DNA of 64,000 bases from Novosphingobium sp. UBA6272. GTDB lineage: Bacteria; Pseudomonadota; Alphaproteobacteria; Sphingomonadales; Sphingomonadaceae. Below are positions 26,721-35,094 of this stretch, one piece after another; position 1 is the stretch's first letter; each line of letters starts with the position of its first letter. The notes beneath the pieces were generated by a model. That model was given only the letters and a program-made list of their open reading frames with translations, was not told the origin of the DNA and ran no database searches. A program made the translations under genes and the position numbers. The stretch lies in the NCBI RefSeq assembly GCF_002440635.1, contig NZ_DJUW01000001.1, forward strand, positions 1 to 64,000. Direction: 5' to 3'.

Positions 26721-27044
26721 ATGATGGAATATCACAATTCTCGTCCCGCCCGGATCATCGGGCCAATTGGCGAGGTGCTGACCCGCGATAACCTGCCGCC
26801 GCGTGATACCACGCGCTGGGTGGCGAGCCGCAAGGCGCAGGTCGTGGCCGCAGTCGAAGGCGGGCTTATCACGATCGAGGAGGCCATGGCGCGCTACAAT
26901 CTCAGCCTGGAGGAGTTCTATTCCTGGCAGCACGCGATGGACCGGGGCGGCGTATCCGGTCTGCGGGTTGCAGCCGGCCAGCGCAGCCGTTCCGAACGCC
27001 ATCGCCACGCCGGATCACGCCTGGTGGAACTGACCACGCATTGA
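26721..27044 (+). CDS. sciP: SciP/DUF1153 cell-cycle regulator
   Basis: A 107-residue DUF1153 protein. In Caulobacter, SciP is a small helix-turn-helix protein that binds CtrA and represses CtrA-dependent genes in the cell cycle. Key elements are RPARIIGPIGEVLTRDNLPP, the RWVASRKAQVVAAVEGGLIT segment and the helix-turn-helix IEEAMARYNLSLEEFYSW. It is a hallmark of alphaproteobacteria and supports the taxonomic call. The tail after residue 80 (Arg/Ser/His-rich) is longer than the core needs. The gene is isolated, preceded by a symmetric operator-like site. Confidence 0.93.
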   Translation: MMEYHNSRPARIIGPIGEVLTRDNLPPRDTTRWVASRKAQVVAAVEGGLITIEEAMARYNLSLEEFYSWQHAMDRGGVSGLRVAAGQRSRSERHRHAGSRLVELTTH

Positions 27045-27222
27045 TGCGGCACGGCTCTATCCGGAAAGGGGATCGCTGATCCCGTCTCTGTCCTCCCCGC
27101 GCGCTGCTGTATCGAACGCCCCCGAGTTTGGCAGCGGCGTGCGCGGGGCTTGACCGGCTGGCGGCAAACCGCTTCAACCCCGTTTCATTGAAAAACCGAT
27201 CGAAACGGGGAGAAGCATACCA

Positions 27223-28239
27223 ATGGAACGCCGCCGCCTGGGCAAGAGCGCTATCGTCGTGTCCGACATCTGCATGGGCACGATGACCTTCGGCAGTCAG
27301 ACCGACGAAGCCGAAGCGATCCGCATACTCGACAAGTGCTATGATGCCGGGATCGATTTCTACGATACCGCCGAAGGCTATCCTGTTCCGCCCGACACAA
27401 AATGGGTCGGCCGGACCGAGGAAATCGTCGGCAAGTGGCTCAAAACCAAGCCGCGCGACGCGATCGTGCTGGCTACCAAGGTTTCCGGGCCAAGCCACGT
27501 CTGGTTCCGCTCGCCCTGCCGCAACGGCATGACGGCACTGGACCGGCGCAACATCGAGACCGCAATTGACGCAAGCCTCAAGCGGCTCGGTACCGACTAC
27601 GTCGACCTTTACCAGACCCACTGGCCCGATCACCAGCTGCCCTATGACGAGACCATGGAAGTGCTCGACGAGCTGGTCCGCGCCGGCAAGGTGCGGATCG
27701 TGGGCTGCTCCAACGAAACCAGCTGGGGCCTGATGAAGTCGATCCAGACCGCCGAACGGCTGGGCACCGCGCGCTATCAGACGATCCAAAACAATTTCAG
27801 CCTCAACAACCGCCGCTTCGAGGATGAACTGGCGCAGGTCTGCCGGATGGAAGGAGTCAGCCTGATTCCCTATTCGCCGATCGCTGGCGGGGTGCTTTCG
27901 GGCAAGTACCAGAACGGCGCTCGCCCCGATGGGGCGCGGTTCAGCCGTTATCTGGCGATGGAGGGCCGGCAGGCCGAAATGGGCAAGCGCTTCGTCAACG
28001 ACAAGTCACTGGCCGCGACCGCGCGTTATGCCGAAATCGCCGCCGAGGCTGGCCTTGATCTGGTGGCTATGGTGGTGGCCTGGTCAAAGCAGCATGATTT
28101 TGTTGCCTCGACCATCGTCGGGGTTTCGAAGGAGGATCAGCTCGATTCGATCTTCGCCGCGCGCGATCTGGTTCTACCGGCAGATGTGATGAAGGCGCTG
28201 CACAAGGTCGGGCGCGAGATCATGTACCCGATGGGGTGA
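27223..28239 (+). CDS. aldo/keto reductase
   Basis: A 338-residue NADP-dependent aldo/keto reductase. It begins RRLGKSAIVVSDICMGTMTFG and shows the active-site set: Asp and Tyr in GIDFYDTAEGYPVP, Lys in IVLATKVSG, and the His in YVDLYQTHWPDHQLP. The C-terminal cofactor site has ASTIVGVSKEDQLDS. It resembles the Tas/YajO-type group. The substrate is unknown. A GC-rich perfect hairpin separates it from hrpB 40 bases downstream. Confidence 0.93.
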   Translation: MERRRLGKSAIVVSDICMGTMTFGSQTDEAEAIRILDKCYDAGIDFYDTAEGYPVPPDTKWVGRTEEIVGKWLKTKPRDAIVLATKVSGPSHVWFRSPCRNGMTALDRRNIETAIDASLKRLGTDYVDLYQTHWPDHQLPYDETMEVLDELVRAGKVRIVGCSNETSWGLMKSIQTAERLGTARYQTIQNNFSLNNRRFEDELAQVCRMEGVSLIPYSPIAGGVLSGKYQNGARPDGARFSRYLAMEGRQAEMGKRFVNDKSLAATARYAEIAAEAGLDLVAMVVAWSKQHDFVASTIVGVSKEDQLDSIFAARDLVLPADVMKALHKVGREIMYPMG

Positions 28240-28240
28240 T

Positions 28241-28261
28241 TCCTCCCCATGCCGGGGAGGA
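28241..28261. repeat. hairpin TCCTCCCC/GGGGAGGA between genes
   Basis: A perfect eight-base inverted repeat with a five-base loop starts one base after the aldo/keto reductase stop codon. No T-run follows on the plus strand, so it is not a classic terminator. Similar CCTCCCC/GGGGAGG-type hairpins occur near 33.5 kb, 44.6 kb and 47.7 kb, so it may be a small repeat family or an RNA end protector. Confidence 0.5.
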
Positions 28262-28279
28262 TAGGCTAGGGCCAGTCAC

Positions 28280-30730
28280 GTGACTTCACTCCCGATCCAT
28301 GCGGTCCTGCCCGATCTGCTCGCCGCGTTGCGCCAGCGGGAAAGCGCGGTGCTGATCGCGCCGCCTGGCGCCGGCAAGACCACCGCAGTTGCCAGCGCAC
28401 TGCTGGCCGAGCCGTGGTGCGAGGGCAACGTGATCCTGCTGTCCCCGCGCCGGGTTGCCGCGCGGGCCGCGGCCGAGCGGATGGCGGAACTGCTGGGTGA
28501 AGGCGCGGGCGAGACGGTCGGCTACCAGACCCGGCTCGACAGCAAGCGCAGCGCCCGCACCCGGGTGCTGGTGATGACCGAGGCGATCTTCGTCGCGACG
28601 ATCCTGGGCGATCCGGAGCTGAAGGGCGTCTCCGCTGTCCTGTTCGACGAAGCGCACGAACGGCATCTGGACAGTGACCTTGGCCTTGCCCTGGCGATTG
28701 AGAGCCAGAATGTGCTGCGGCCGGACCTGCGCCTGGTGGTGATGAGCGCTACGATCGACGGGACGCGCTTTGCGGGCCTGCTTGGCGATGCCCCGGTGAT
28801 CGAGAGCGAGGGCAAGGCCCATCCGCTGACAATCAGATGGCTCGGTGCGCGGCCCGATCTGCGGATCGAGGATGCGATGACCTCGGCCCTGCTCACCGCC
28901 TGGCGCGAGGAGAGCGGCGACGTGCTCGCCTTCCTGCCCGGCGTGGGCGAGATCGAACGGGTCCGCGAGCGGCTGGCCGAGAAGCTGCCCGGCGCGCTGG
29001 TCCTGCCGCTCCACGGACAATGCGATCCGCAGGCCCAGCGCGCCGCGATCAAGCGCGATCCGCAAGGGCGGCGGCGGATCGTCCTCGCCACTGCGATCGC
29101 CGAAACCTCGCTGACGCTCGATGGCGTATCTGTGGTGGTCGACGCCGGGCTTTCGCGCCGGGCTGAATTCGACATGGCCGCCGGGGTGACCCGGCTGGTC
29201 ACTCACCGCGCCAGCCAGGCCGCAGCCGCACAGCGCGCCGGACGTGCGGCCCGGCAGGGGCCGGGCGTGGCGTATCGGCTGTGGGAGGAAGCGGCCCATG
29301 CCGGCCGCGCAGCATTCGACCCGCCCGAGATGCTGACTTCGGACCTCGCACCCTTGCTGCTCAGTCTCGCGCAATGGGGCGCTGGCGATCCTGCAGCGAT
29401 GCCCTGGCTCGATCCGCCGCCAGGTGCAGCATTGGCTGCAGCAACGGCTACATTACAAGCACTTGGCGCGCTTGATGCCGAGGGCCGGATAACGCAGCAT
29501 GGGCGCAGCATGGCGTGCCTTCCGATGGCGCCGCAGCTCGCGCACATGCTGCTCTATGCTGCGCAGCATGGCGCGGCGCAGGATGCAGCATTTCTGGCGC
29601 TTTTGCTCCAAGAAAGCGGGCTGGGCGGGCGCGGTGATGATCTGGCCGCAAGGCTCGATCGCTGGAAGCGCGAACGCGGGCCGCGCGCCGAGGCATCGCG
29701 CAAACTGGCGCAGCGGTGGGAGCGGCGCGCGGTTGAGCTCGCGGGCAAGGGCACGGGCGAAGCAACGCCCATCGGCATACTCCTCGCCGAAGCCTATCCC
29801 GATAACATCGCCCGCCGCCGCGATCCCAGCGGAGAGCACTGGCTGACCTCGGGGGGCAGGGGCCTGCGGCTCGATCCCGCCTCGCCGCTGGCCCGGGCCG
29901 AATGGCTGGCGGTGGGCGAGGCGCAAGGCGATGCCAAGGGCGCGCGGATCACCGGAGCGGTCGCGCTGGACGAGGCCGAGGTCACCCGCTGGCTGGCGCA
30001 CCGGATCGAACGGCGAAGCACGCTGCGCTGGATCGAAGGGGAGGGCCGGGTCGAAGCGCTAATGGAAAGCCGGCTGGGCGCGATCACGCTGGGCCGCGGT
30101 TCCGATCCTTCGCCTGATCCCGCAGCGATCCGCGCCTTCCTGATCGAGCGGGTCCGGGCCGACGGGCTGGGCCTGCTGCCCTTGTCCAAAGCCAGCCTGG
30201 CATTGCTGCGGAGGGCAAGGTTCGCCGGGATCACGACGCTGTCGGATGCGGCACTGCTCGCCGAAGCGGACGACTGGCTGGATCCGCTGCTCGGACGCCG
30301 GTTCGACCAGCTCGATCCGGCCAAGCTCCACGATGCGCTCCGCGCGAGGCTCGAATTTGCCGCCCAGCAGGTGCTGGAGCGGCTGGTTCCTGCCCAGTTC
30401 ACCAGCCCGGCCGGGACTGCCCACGCGATCGACTATGACGATCCCGGCGGGCCATCGGTCGAACTGCGGGTCCAGGCGATGTTCGGGCTCGATCGTCAGC
30501 CGACATTCGGCCAGCCGCCGCAGCCGTTGCTGCTCAAGCTGACCGATCCGGGCGGCAAACCGCTCCAGACCACCCGTGATCTCCCCGCGTTCTGGCGCGG
30601 ATCGTGGCGTGATGTCGTGAAAGACATGAAGGGCCGCTATCCCAAGCACCGCTGGCCGGACGAGCCCTGGGCCGAGGCACCCAGCCTCAAGACCAAGAAT
30701 GCGTTCAAGGCTTCGACAGGCTCAGCCTGA
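28280..30730 (+). CDS. hrpB: ATP-dependent helicase HrpB
   Basis: An 816-residue DEAH/RHA-family helicase. Motifs in order: Walker A APPGAGKTTAVAS, DEAHER, SAT (VMSATIDG), TSLTLDGVSVVVDAG and the arginine finger region QRAGRAARQGPG, then the long HrpB-specific C-terminal domain. HrpB is usually implicated in RNA or DNA processing, but its physiological role in alphaproteobacteria is unclear. The reading starts at GTG. The last residues (KASTGSA) and the stop codon are supplied by a palindromic repeat, so the native C-terminus has been altered. Confidence 0.95.
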   Translation: MTSLPIHAVLPDLLAALRQRESAVLIAPPGAGKTTAVASALLAEPWCEGNVILLSPRRVAARAAAERMAELLGEGAGETVGYQTRLDSKRSARTRVLVMTEAIFVATILGDPELKGVSAVLFDEAHERHLDSDLGLALAIESQNVLRPDLRLVVMSATIDGTRFAGLLGDAPVIESEGKAHPLTIRWLGARPDLRIEDAMTSALLTAWREESGDVLAFLPGVGEIERVRERLAEKLPGALVLPLHGQCDPQAQRAAIKRDPQGRRRIVLATAIAETSLTLDGVSVVVDAGLSRRAEFDMAAGVTRLVTHRASQAAAAQRAGRAARQGPGVAYRLWEEAAHAGRAAFDPPEMLTSDLAPLLLSLAQWGAGDPAAMPWLDPPPGAALAAATATLQALGALDAEGRITQHGRSMACLPMAPQLAHMLLYAAQHGAAQDAAFLALLLQESGLGGRGDDLAARLDRWKRERGPRAEASRKLAQRWERRAVELAGKGTGEATPIGILLAEAYPDNIARRRDPSGEHWLTSGGRGLRLDPASPLARAEWLAVGEAQGDAKGARITGAVALDEAEVTRWLAHRIERRSTLRWIEGEGRVEALMESRLGAITLGRGSDPSPDPAAIRAFLIERVRADGLGLLPLSKASLALLRRARFAGITTLSDAALLAEADDWLDPLLGRRFDQLDPAKLHDALRARLEFAAQQVLERLVPAQFTSPAGTAHAIDYDDPGGPSVELRVQAMFGLDRQPTFGQPPQPLLLKLTDPGGKPLQTTRDLPAFWRGSWRDVVKDMKGRYPKHRWPDEPWAEAPSLKTKNAFKASTGSA

Positions 30731-30735
30731 GCGGG
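30711..30735. repeat. REP-like palindromic repeat at hrpB 3' end
   Basis: CTTCGACAGGCTCAGCCTGAGCGGG matches the arm of the repeat pair inside the ABC-F gene. It overlaps the end of hrpB so that the TGA stop codon is inside it. One arm only is present. Confidence 0.85.
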
Positions 30736-30774
30736 GGCTTGATTTCCGCTGCGATTCGCCGCAATCGCACCGCC

Positions 30775-31053
30775 ATGCCCGCACGTATCTTTCAGCGCCC
30801 CAAGAACGCCATGCAGTCCGGCAAGGCCCGGACCGACGAATGGCTGCTCGAATTCGCTCCGGCCGAGGCGAAGAAGCCCGATCCGGTGATGGGCTGGGCC
30901 GGTTCCGGCGATACCCAGAGCCAGGTGACGCTGACTTTCGCCAGTTCGGCAGAAGCCCAGGCCTATGCTGCCAAGTACGGGATCGAAGCCGTGGTTCACG
31001 CCACGCCGCCACGCCGGCTCAAAATCCAGGCCTACGCCGACAATTTCCGCTGA
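30775..31053 (+). CDS. NADH dehydrogenase accessory subunit (NDUFS4-like)
   Basis: A 92-residue protein of the ETC complex I subunit family, related to mitochondrial NDUFS4 (18 kDa). Features are ARIFQRPKNAMQSGKARTDEW, LEFAPAEAKKPDPVMGWAGSGDTQSQV and the C-terminal YGIEAVVHATPPRRLKIQAYADNFR-like ending. In alphaproteobacteria it is an accessory subunit of respiratory complex I, on the cytoplasmic side. It starts 45 bases after hrpB and carries no signal peptide. The ATG at 30775 gives the family start. Confidence 0.93.
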   Translation: MPARIFQRPKNAMQSGKARTDEWLLEFAPAEAKKPDPVMGWAGSGDTQSQVTLTFASSAEAQAYAAKYGIEAVVHATPPRRLKIQAYADNFR

Positions 31054-31244
31054 GTGCTGCCTGCACAGGCAGGAAAGGAAGCGGGCCCGCCGAACACCCG
31101 GGTCGCGCTGTAAGGCATTGGCGAACCCGCTTCCCGGTCTCCCTGCAGGAGAACCGTGACTGCCCCCAAATGAGCGAGTCGAACGCGGTTTAACCCGGCG
31201 CAGCCCACATGGACTTGCGCAAACGCGACAGCACCGCCATATGC
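31054..31244. other. structured intergenic region upstream of ffs
   Basis: No gene is evident. Three hairpins occur in order: CTGCCT/AGGCAG (31057-31072), a long arm GGAAGCGGG/CCCGCTTCC (31077-31085 with 31126-31134) extended by CGCC/GGCG, and CGGTCTCC/GGAGAACCG (31135-31156). GTGCTG at 31054 could pair with CAGCAC at 31229, closing the whole as a 181-base fold. Neither a T-run terminator nor a known riboswitch order is seen. It might be an uncharacterised small RNA, a leader, or the terminator and promoter region of ffs. Confidence 0.4.
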
Positions 31245-31342
31245 GCCGCCGGGAGTCGGTCGGACGTTTGCGCTCGCCAACTTGGTCAGGTCCGGAAGGA
31301 AGCAGCCACAACGGGTTGCGGCGGGTCGGCCGGCTCCTTTCT
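31245..31342 (+). ncRNA. ffs: signal recognition particle RNA (4.5S, small type)
   Basis: The apical loop GGTCAGGTCCGGAAGGAAGCAGCC at 31284-31307 is the universal SRP domain IV core (GGAA tetraloop and the asymmetric A/C-rich loop), and the flanks GGGAGTCGGTCGG and CGGGTCGGCCGGCTCC pair to form the closing stem. The RNA binds Ffh for cotranslational targeting. The ends are approximate. A T-rich CTCCTTTCTCCTT follows. It lies immediately before dnaX, a common bacterial order. Confidence 0.93.
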
Positions 31343-31382
31343 CCTTCGACAAAAATGAACTGACCGCCTAGTCTGGCGCACG

Positions 31383-33143
31383 ATGGACGATTCCCCCGAG
31401 ATGTACGGCGACGAGCCCGAAGACGACGCGCCTTCTGCGGCTGAGCTGGAGGCGGCCGGACAGGAATCGATGTTCGGCGCGCCCGAACCGAAGCCCGCGC
31501 CCGCGCCGCCGCCAGCCGTGACCGCCGCTCCGGCGCAGCCGTACCGCGTGCTTGCCCGCAAATACCGTTCGCAGACCTTTGCCGAGCTGATCGGGCAGGA
31601 CGCGATGGTCCAGACCCTGGCCAACGCGATCAAGCGTGACCGGCTGGCCCATGCCTTCCTGATGACCGGCATCCGCGGGGTCGGGAAGACCAGCACCGCG
31701 CGGCTGATCGCCAAGGCGCTCAACTGCATCGGGCCGGACGGGCAGGGCGGGCCGACGATCGCTCCCTGTGGGCAATGCGAACCTTGCCAGGCAATTGCCG
31801 AAGGCCGCCATATCGACGTGATCGAGATGGACGCCGCCAGCCACACAGGCGTCGACGACGTGCGCGAGATCATCGAGGCAGTGCGCTATGCCGCCGTCTC
31901 GGCCCGCTACAAGATCTACATCATCGACGAAGTCCACATGCTCAGCCGCAACGCCTTCAACGCGCTGCTCAAGACGCTGGAAGAGCCGCCGGCCCATGTG
32001 AAGTTCCTGTTCGCAACAACCGAAGTCGAAAAGCTGCCGGTCACGGTGCTGAGCCGCTGCCAGCGGTTCGACCTGCGCCGCATTCCCGCGCCGCTGCTGG
32101 CCGATCACTTCGCGATGATCTGCGGCAAGGAAGGGGTCGAGGCTGAGACAGAGGCCTTGGCGATGATTGCCGCTGCGGCCGAAGGTTCGGTTCGCGATGG
32201 CCTCTCGATCCTCGACCAGGCGATTGCCCACGCCGATCTGGGCGGCGATGGCCGGGTCAGCGCAGCGCAGGTCCGCGACATGCTGGGCCTGGCCGACAAG
32301 AGCGCCCAGCGCACGCTGTTCGCCGCGCTGCTCTCTGGCGACGGGGGAGGGCTGCTGGACCTGATCGACCAGCAATTTGCCTTCGGGGTCGAGCCGCTGG
32401 CGCTGCTGCGCACGGCGATGGAACTGACCCACCGGGTCACCGTCGCGCAGCTCGGCAAGAGCGTGGCCGATGCAATCTCGGAAGAGGAACGCCTGGCGAT
32501 CAGCACCTGGGCCGAACAGCTTTCGCCCGGGCAGCTGCACCGGCTGTGGCAATTGCTGCTGAAGGGCCATGACGAAGTGCGCGCCGCGCCCGATCCGTTG
32601 GTCGCGGCCAAGATGGCGCTGCTGCGGGTCCAGCACGCTGCCGACATGCCCGATCCGGGCTCGCTTGCGAAAAGGCTGGAAGAGCTGGCTGCGCGCGGGC
32701 CGGTCGCGGGACCGGCGAGCGAGGGCGCCTCTGCCTCCGCCGCTGCTGCTCCGCAAGCCGTTACCTGGGAAGCGCTGATCGAGCGGGTCGAGCAGTCCGG
32801 CCAGTTCCGGCTGGCCCAGTTGATGCACGATTGGGTGCGGGTGATCGCGCTAACGCCGGGCGAGCTGATCTACACCCTCGCGCCCGGCTATCCCGGCGAT
32901 GCCACCGCCGAACTGCGCGATGCCCTGCTGCGCGCCACTGGCGAGCGCTGGAGCGTTACCCGCGGCGAGGGCGATGCCGCGCCCAGCCTGAAGGAAGCCA
33001 AGGATGCGCAGAAGGATGCCGCCCGGGCCCAGGTCCTGGCCGATCCGCTGGTCGAAGCGGCCTTTGCCGCCTTTCCCGGCGCCGAACTGCTTGACGAAAG
33101 CCCCGATGCCCGCGTTGCGAGCATGGGCAAGAACTGGAGATAG
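31383..33143 (+). CDS. dnaX: DNA polymerase III subunits gamma and tau
   Basis: A 586-residue clamp-loader subunit. After an acidic Ala/Pro-rich N-terminal extension (about 1-50), the AAA+ module has RVLARKYRSQTFAELIGQD, Walker A GIRGVGKTSTARLI, the zinc-binding cysteines in APCGQCEPCQAI, Walker B YIIDEVHMLSRNAFNALLK and sensor 1 LFATTEVEKLPVTVLSRCQR. The C-terminal part (about 400 on) is the tau-specific domain with Ala-rich linker. No obvious slippery frameshift site was noted. The gene begins 40 bases after the SRP RNA and is followed by ybaB. Confidence 0.96.
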   Translation: MDDSPEMYGDEPEDDAPSAAELEAAGQESMFGAPEPKPAPAPPPAVTAAPAQPYRVLARKYRSQTFAELIGQDAMVQTLANAIKRDRLAHAFLMTGIRGVGKTSTARLIAKALNCIGPDGQGGPTIAPCGQCEPCQAIAEGRHIDVIEMDAASHTGVDDVREIIEAVRYAAVSARYKIYIIDEVHMLSRNAFNALLKTLEEPPAHVKFLFATTEVEKLPVTVLSRCQRFDLRRIPAPLLADHFAMICGKEGVEAETEALAMIAAAAEGSVRDGLSILDQAIAHADLGGDGRVSAAQVRDMLGLADKSAQRTLFAALLSGDGGGLLDLIDQQFAFGVEPLALLRTAMELTHRVTVAQLGKSVADAISEEERLAISTWAEQLSPGQLHRLWQLLLKGHDEVRAAPDPLVAAKMALLRVQHAADMPDPGSLAKRLEELAARGPVAGPASEGASASAAAAPQAVTWEALIERVEQSGQFRLAQLMHDWVRVIALTPGELIYTLAPGYPGDATAELRDALLRATGERWSVTRGEGDAAPSLKEAKDAQKDAARAQVLADPLVEAAFAAFPGAELLDESPDARVASMGKNWR

Positions 33144-33146
33144 ACC

Positions 33147-33485
33147 GTGAAGTCGATGGAAGAGATGCTCAAGGCCGCGCAGCAAGCCGCCGAGACCATC
33201 CAGAAGCAGATGACCGAAATGCAGGGCAAGCTCGACGCGATGGAAGTCGAAGGCGCGGCCGGCGGCGGACTGGTCAAGATCCGTTGCAGTGCCAAGGGCC
33301 GGGTGATCGGCGTCGCCATCGACGACAGCCTGCTGCAGCCCAGCGAAAAAGGCATCCTAGAAGACCTGATCGCCGCCGCCTTCAACGACGCCCGGGCCAA
33401 GGCCGATCAGGTCAGCAATGCCGAAATGGCCAACATGCAAAACGGCATGGGCCTTCCGCCGGGGTTCAAGTTGCCGGGGATGTGA
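33147..33485 (+). CDS. YbaB/EbfC nucleoid-associated protein
   Basis: A 112-residue YbaB/EbfC family protein, a small dimeric DNA-binding protein commonly encoded with dnaX and recR. Visible are the N-terminal coiled helix MEEMLKAAQQAAETIQKQM, the central strand KIRCSAKGRVIGVAIDDSLL and the C-terminal helix LEDLIAAAFNDARAKADQV. The GTG at 33147 or the ATG at 33156 may be the start. It begins three bases after the dnaX stop, so it is cotranscribed and possibly translationally coupled. recR does not follow in this window. Confidence 0.95.
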   Translation: MKSMEEMLKAAQQAAETIQKQMTEMQGKLDAMEVEGAAGGGLVKIRCSAKGRVIGVAIDDSLLQPSEKGILEDLIAAAFNDARAKADQVSNAEMANMQNGMGLPPGFKLPGM

Positions 33486-33501
33486 GAAAGCTACCTTTCC
33501 T

Positions 33502-33604
33502 GCAAATGGGGAGGTGGCAGCCCGCAGAGGTGACGGAGGGGCATCGAAGTCAGCGTCCAATCCCCTCCGTCTGGACCTTCGGCCCATCCACCTCCCCAAA
33601 TGTG
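33502..33604. repeat. intergenic inverted repeat (GGGGAGGTGG type)
   Basis: Nested inverted repeats: AAATGGGGAGGTGG pairs with CCACCTCCCCAAAT, and inside them GACGGAGGGG with CCCCTCCGTC. It lies in the gap between ybaB and the amidohydrolase gene and looks like a mobile or REP-type element found in alphaproteobacterial gaps. It could also serve both convergent genes as an RNA end hairpin. Confidence 0.7.
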
Positions 33605-33632
33605 CATCGCAAATTTGGAGAGGACCCAGGGC

Positions 33633-34952
33633 CTACCGCGCCCGCTCGATCACCACACCGCCCTTGATCACACCGTCAACGCTTTCCAGCTCGCGCACGT
33701 TTGCCAGCGGATCGCCGTCGACCGCGATCAGGTCGGCGAAGCGGCCCACCGCGATCTGGCCGACGTCCTTGTCCCAGCCGAGCGCCTGCGCCGCGTTGAG
33801 CGTGGCGGCGCGGATCGCGTCGAGCGGGGCCATGCCGTAAGTCACCATGGTATTGAACTGCCGCCCGACCAGCCCATGTGGCATCACCCCGGCATCAGAG
33901 GCAAACACCATCCGCACCCCGGCCTTGAAGGCCTTGCGGAAGTTGTCGCGCTGCAATTGTCCGATCTCGCGGTCCTTGCGCAGGTTGTCTTCCAGCACGC
34001 CGTTTTTCTTGCCCTCGGCCTGGGTGTAATCGGTGTTGTAGATGTCCATGCTGAACCAGACCGGACGCGGGCGGGCCACGGCGAGCTTGATGCCTTCGTC
34101 GTCGACCAGGCTGGCATGCTCGATCGTGTCGATCCCGCTCTTGATCGCGGCCTTGATCCCGGCCGCGCCGTGAGCGTGGGCGGCAACGCGCAGGCCCCAC
34201 ATGTGGGCTTCATCGGCGATCGCGGTCAGTTCGGGCTCGGTCAGCTGCTGCTGGCCCGGCTCGGTATTGTGCGAAAAGACCCCGCCGGTGGCGCAGACCT
34301 TGATCACGGTCGCGCCATATTTGCGCTGGCGGCGGACCTGGTATTTCAGCTCCTCGGGCGTATCGCCAACCCCTTCCATCTTGCCGGGCTTTTCCATGCT
34401 GGGAGGTAGCCCGGTCTGATCGCAATGCCCGCCGGTGCTGCCCAGCGCATAGCCCGCAGCGACGATCCGCGGCCCGGTGACGTAACCCTGGTTCACCGCC
34501 TGGGCGAGGCCGATATCGTTGCGGTTGGCGCTGCCGACATTGCGGACCGTGGTGAAGCCGGCGTCGAGCATCGCGCGGCCGTTGCTGACTGCGGTCATGG
34601 CGAAGAAGCTGTCGGTATATTCCAGCCCGCGCCAGCCGCCGATATCGGCCGGACTGTCGAGGTGGACATGCATGTCGATCAGGCCGGGCAGCAGGGTCTT
34701 GCCGCCCATGTCGATATGTTTGACGTTGCTGCCCCATTTGACTGTGCGGGCATCGGCGATCCCGGTGATCCGCCCGTCCGCGCCGACGAAGATCGCCGGA
34801 AACTCGACATATTTGCCGCTCGCTACATCGAGATAGCGTGCGGCGGTGATTACGGTCTGCTGCGGTGCTGCGGCGCTTTCGGTCGCATCGGATAAGGCGG
34901 GCACGCTGAGCGCGAGCGCGCTGGCGAGGGCGGCGATCATCAGTTTGCGCAT
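33633..34952 (-). CDS. secreted amidohydrolase (metal-dependent)
   Basis: A 439-residue amidohydrolase-superfamily protein with a signal peptide (MRKLMIAALASALALSVPA), so periplasmic. It shows the metal-binding DMHVHLDSPA, the TTVRNVGSA loop, the bridging lysine in TVIKVCATGG, HAHGAAGIKAAI and IEHAS ligands, and the catalytic Asp in FASDAGVMPHG. It resembles imidazolonepropionase- and prolidase-like members; the substrate is unknown. It is divergent from a second, longer secreted amidohydrolase gene, with which it may act in peptide or cyclic amide breakdown. Confidence 0.9.
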   Translation of the reverse strand: MRKLMIAALASALALSVPALSDATESAAAPQQTVITAARYLDVASGKYVEFPAIFVGADGRITGIADARTVKWGSNVKHIDMGGKTLLPGLIDMHVHLDSPADIGGWRGLEYTDSFFAMTAVSNGRAMLDAGFTTVRNVGSANRNDIGLAQAVNQGYVTGPRIVAAGYALGSTGGHCDQTGLPPSMEKPGKMEGVGDTPEELKYQVRRQRKYGATVIKVCATGGVFSHNTEPGQQQLTEPELTAIADEAHMWGLRVAAHAHGAAGIKAAIKSGIDTIEHASLVDDEGIKLAVARPRPVWFSMDIYNTDYTQAEGKKNGVLEDNLRKDREIGQLQRDNFRKAFKAGVRMVFASDAGVMPHGLVGRQFNTMVTYGMAPLDAIRAATLNAAQALGWDKDVGQIAVGRFADLIAVDGDPLANVRELESVDGVIKGGVVIERAR

Positions 34953-35094
34953 CGGTTACGAATCCCCTGTCTGTTCTTGCTGCCATCCTGCGGAGCGCGG
35001 CGCGGCTTGGCAACCTGTCGCTGGTCCAAAAGCTGTTGCCGGATGCGGCCAATCGTGGTTGCTGCACATTCCGGTTCGATGAGGGGAGAAACCG

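Noticed and set aside
29440..29600. Repeated GCAGCATGG-like strings inside hrpB
   Set aside because: They coincide with Ala/Gln/His codons in a GC-rich, Ala-rich segment and have irregular spacing, so they look like codon bias.
31135..31175. Possible cobalamin riboswitch from the GACTGCCCCC string
   Set aside because: The other conserved boxes are not in the right order and no vitamin B12-related gene is downstream.
31054..31234. Possible 6S RNA, because of size and end pairing
   Set aside because: The long irregular hairpin with central bubble is not formed; local hairpins predominate. Left as an unassigned structured region.
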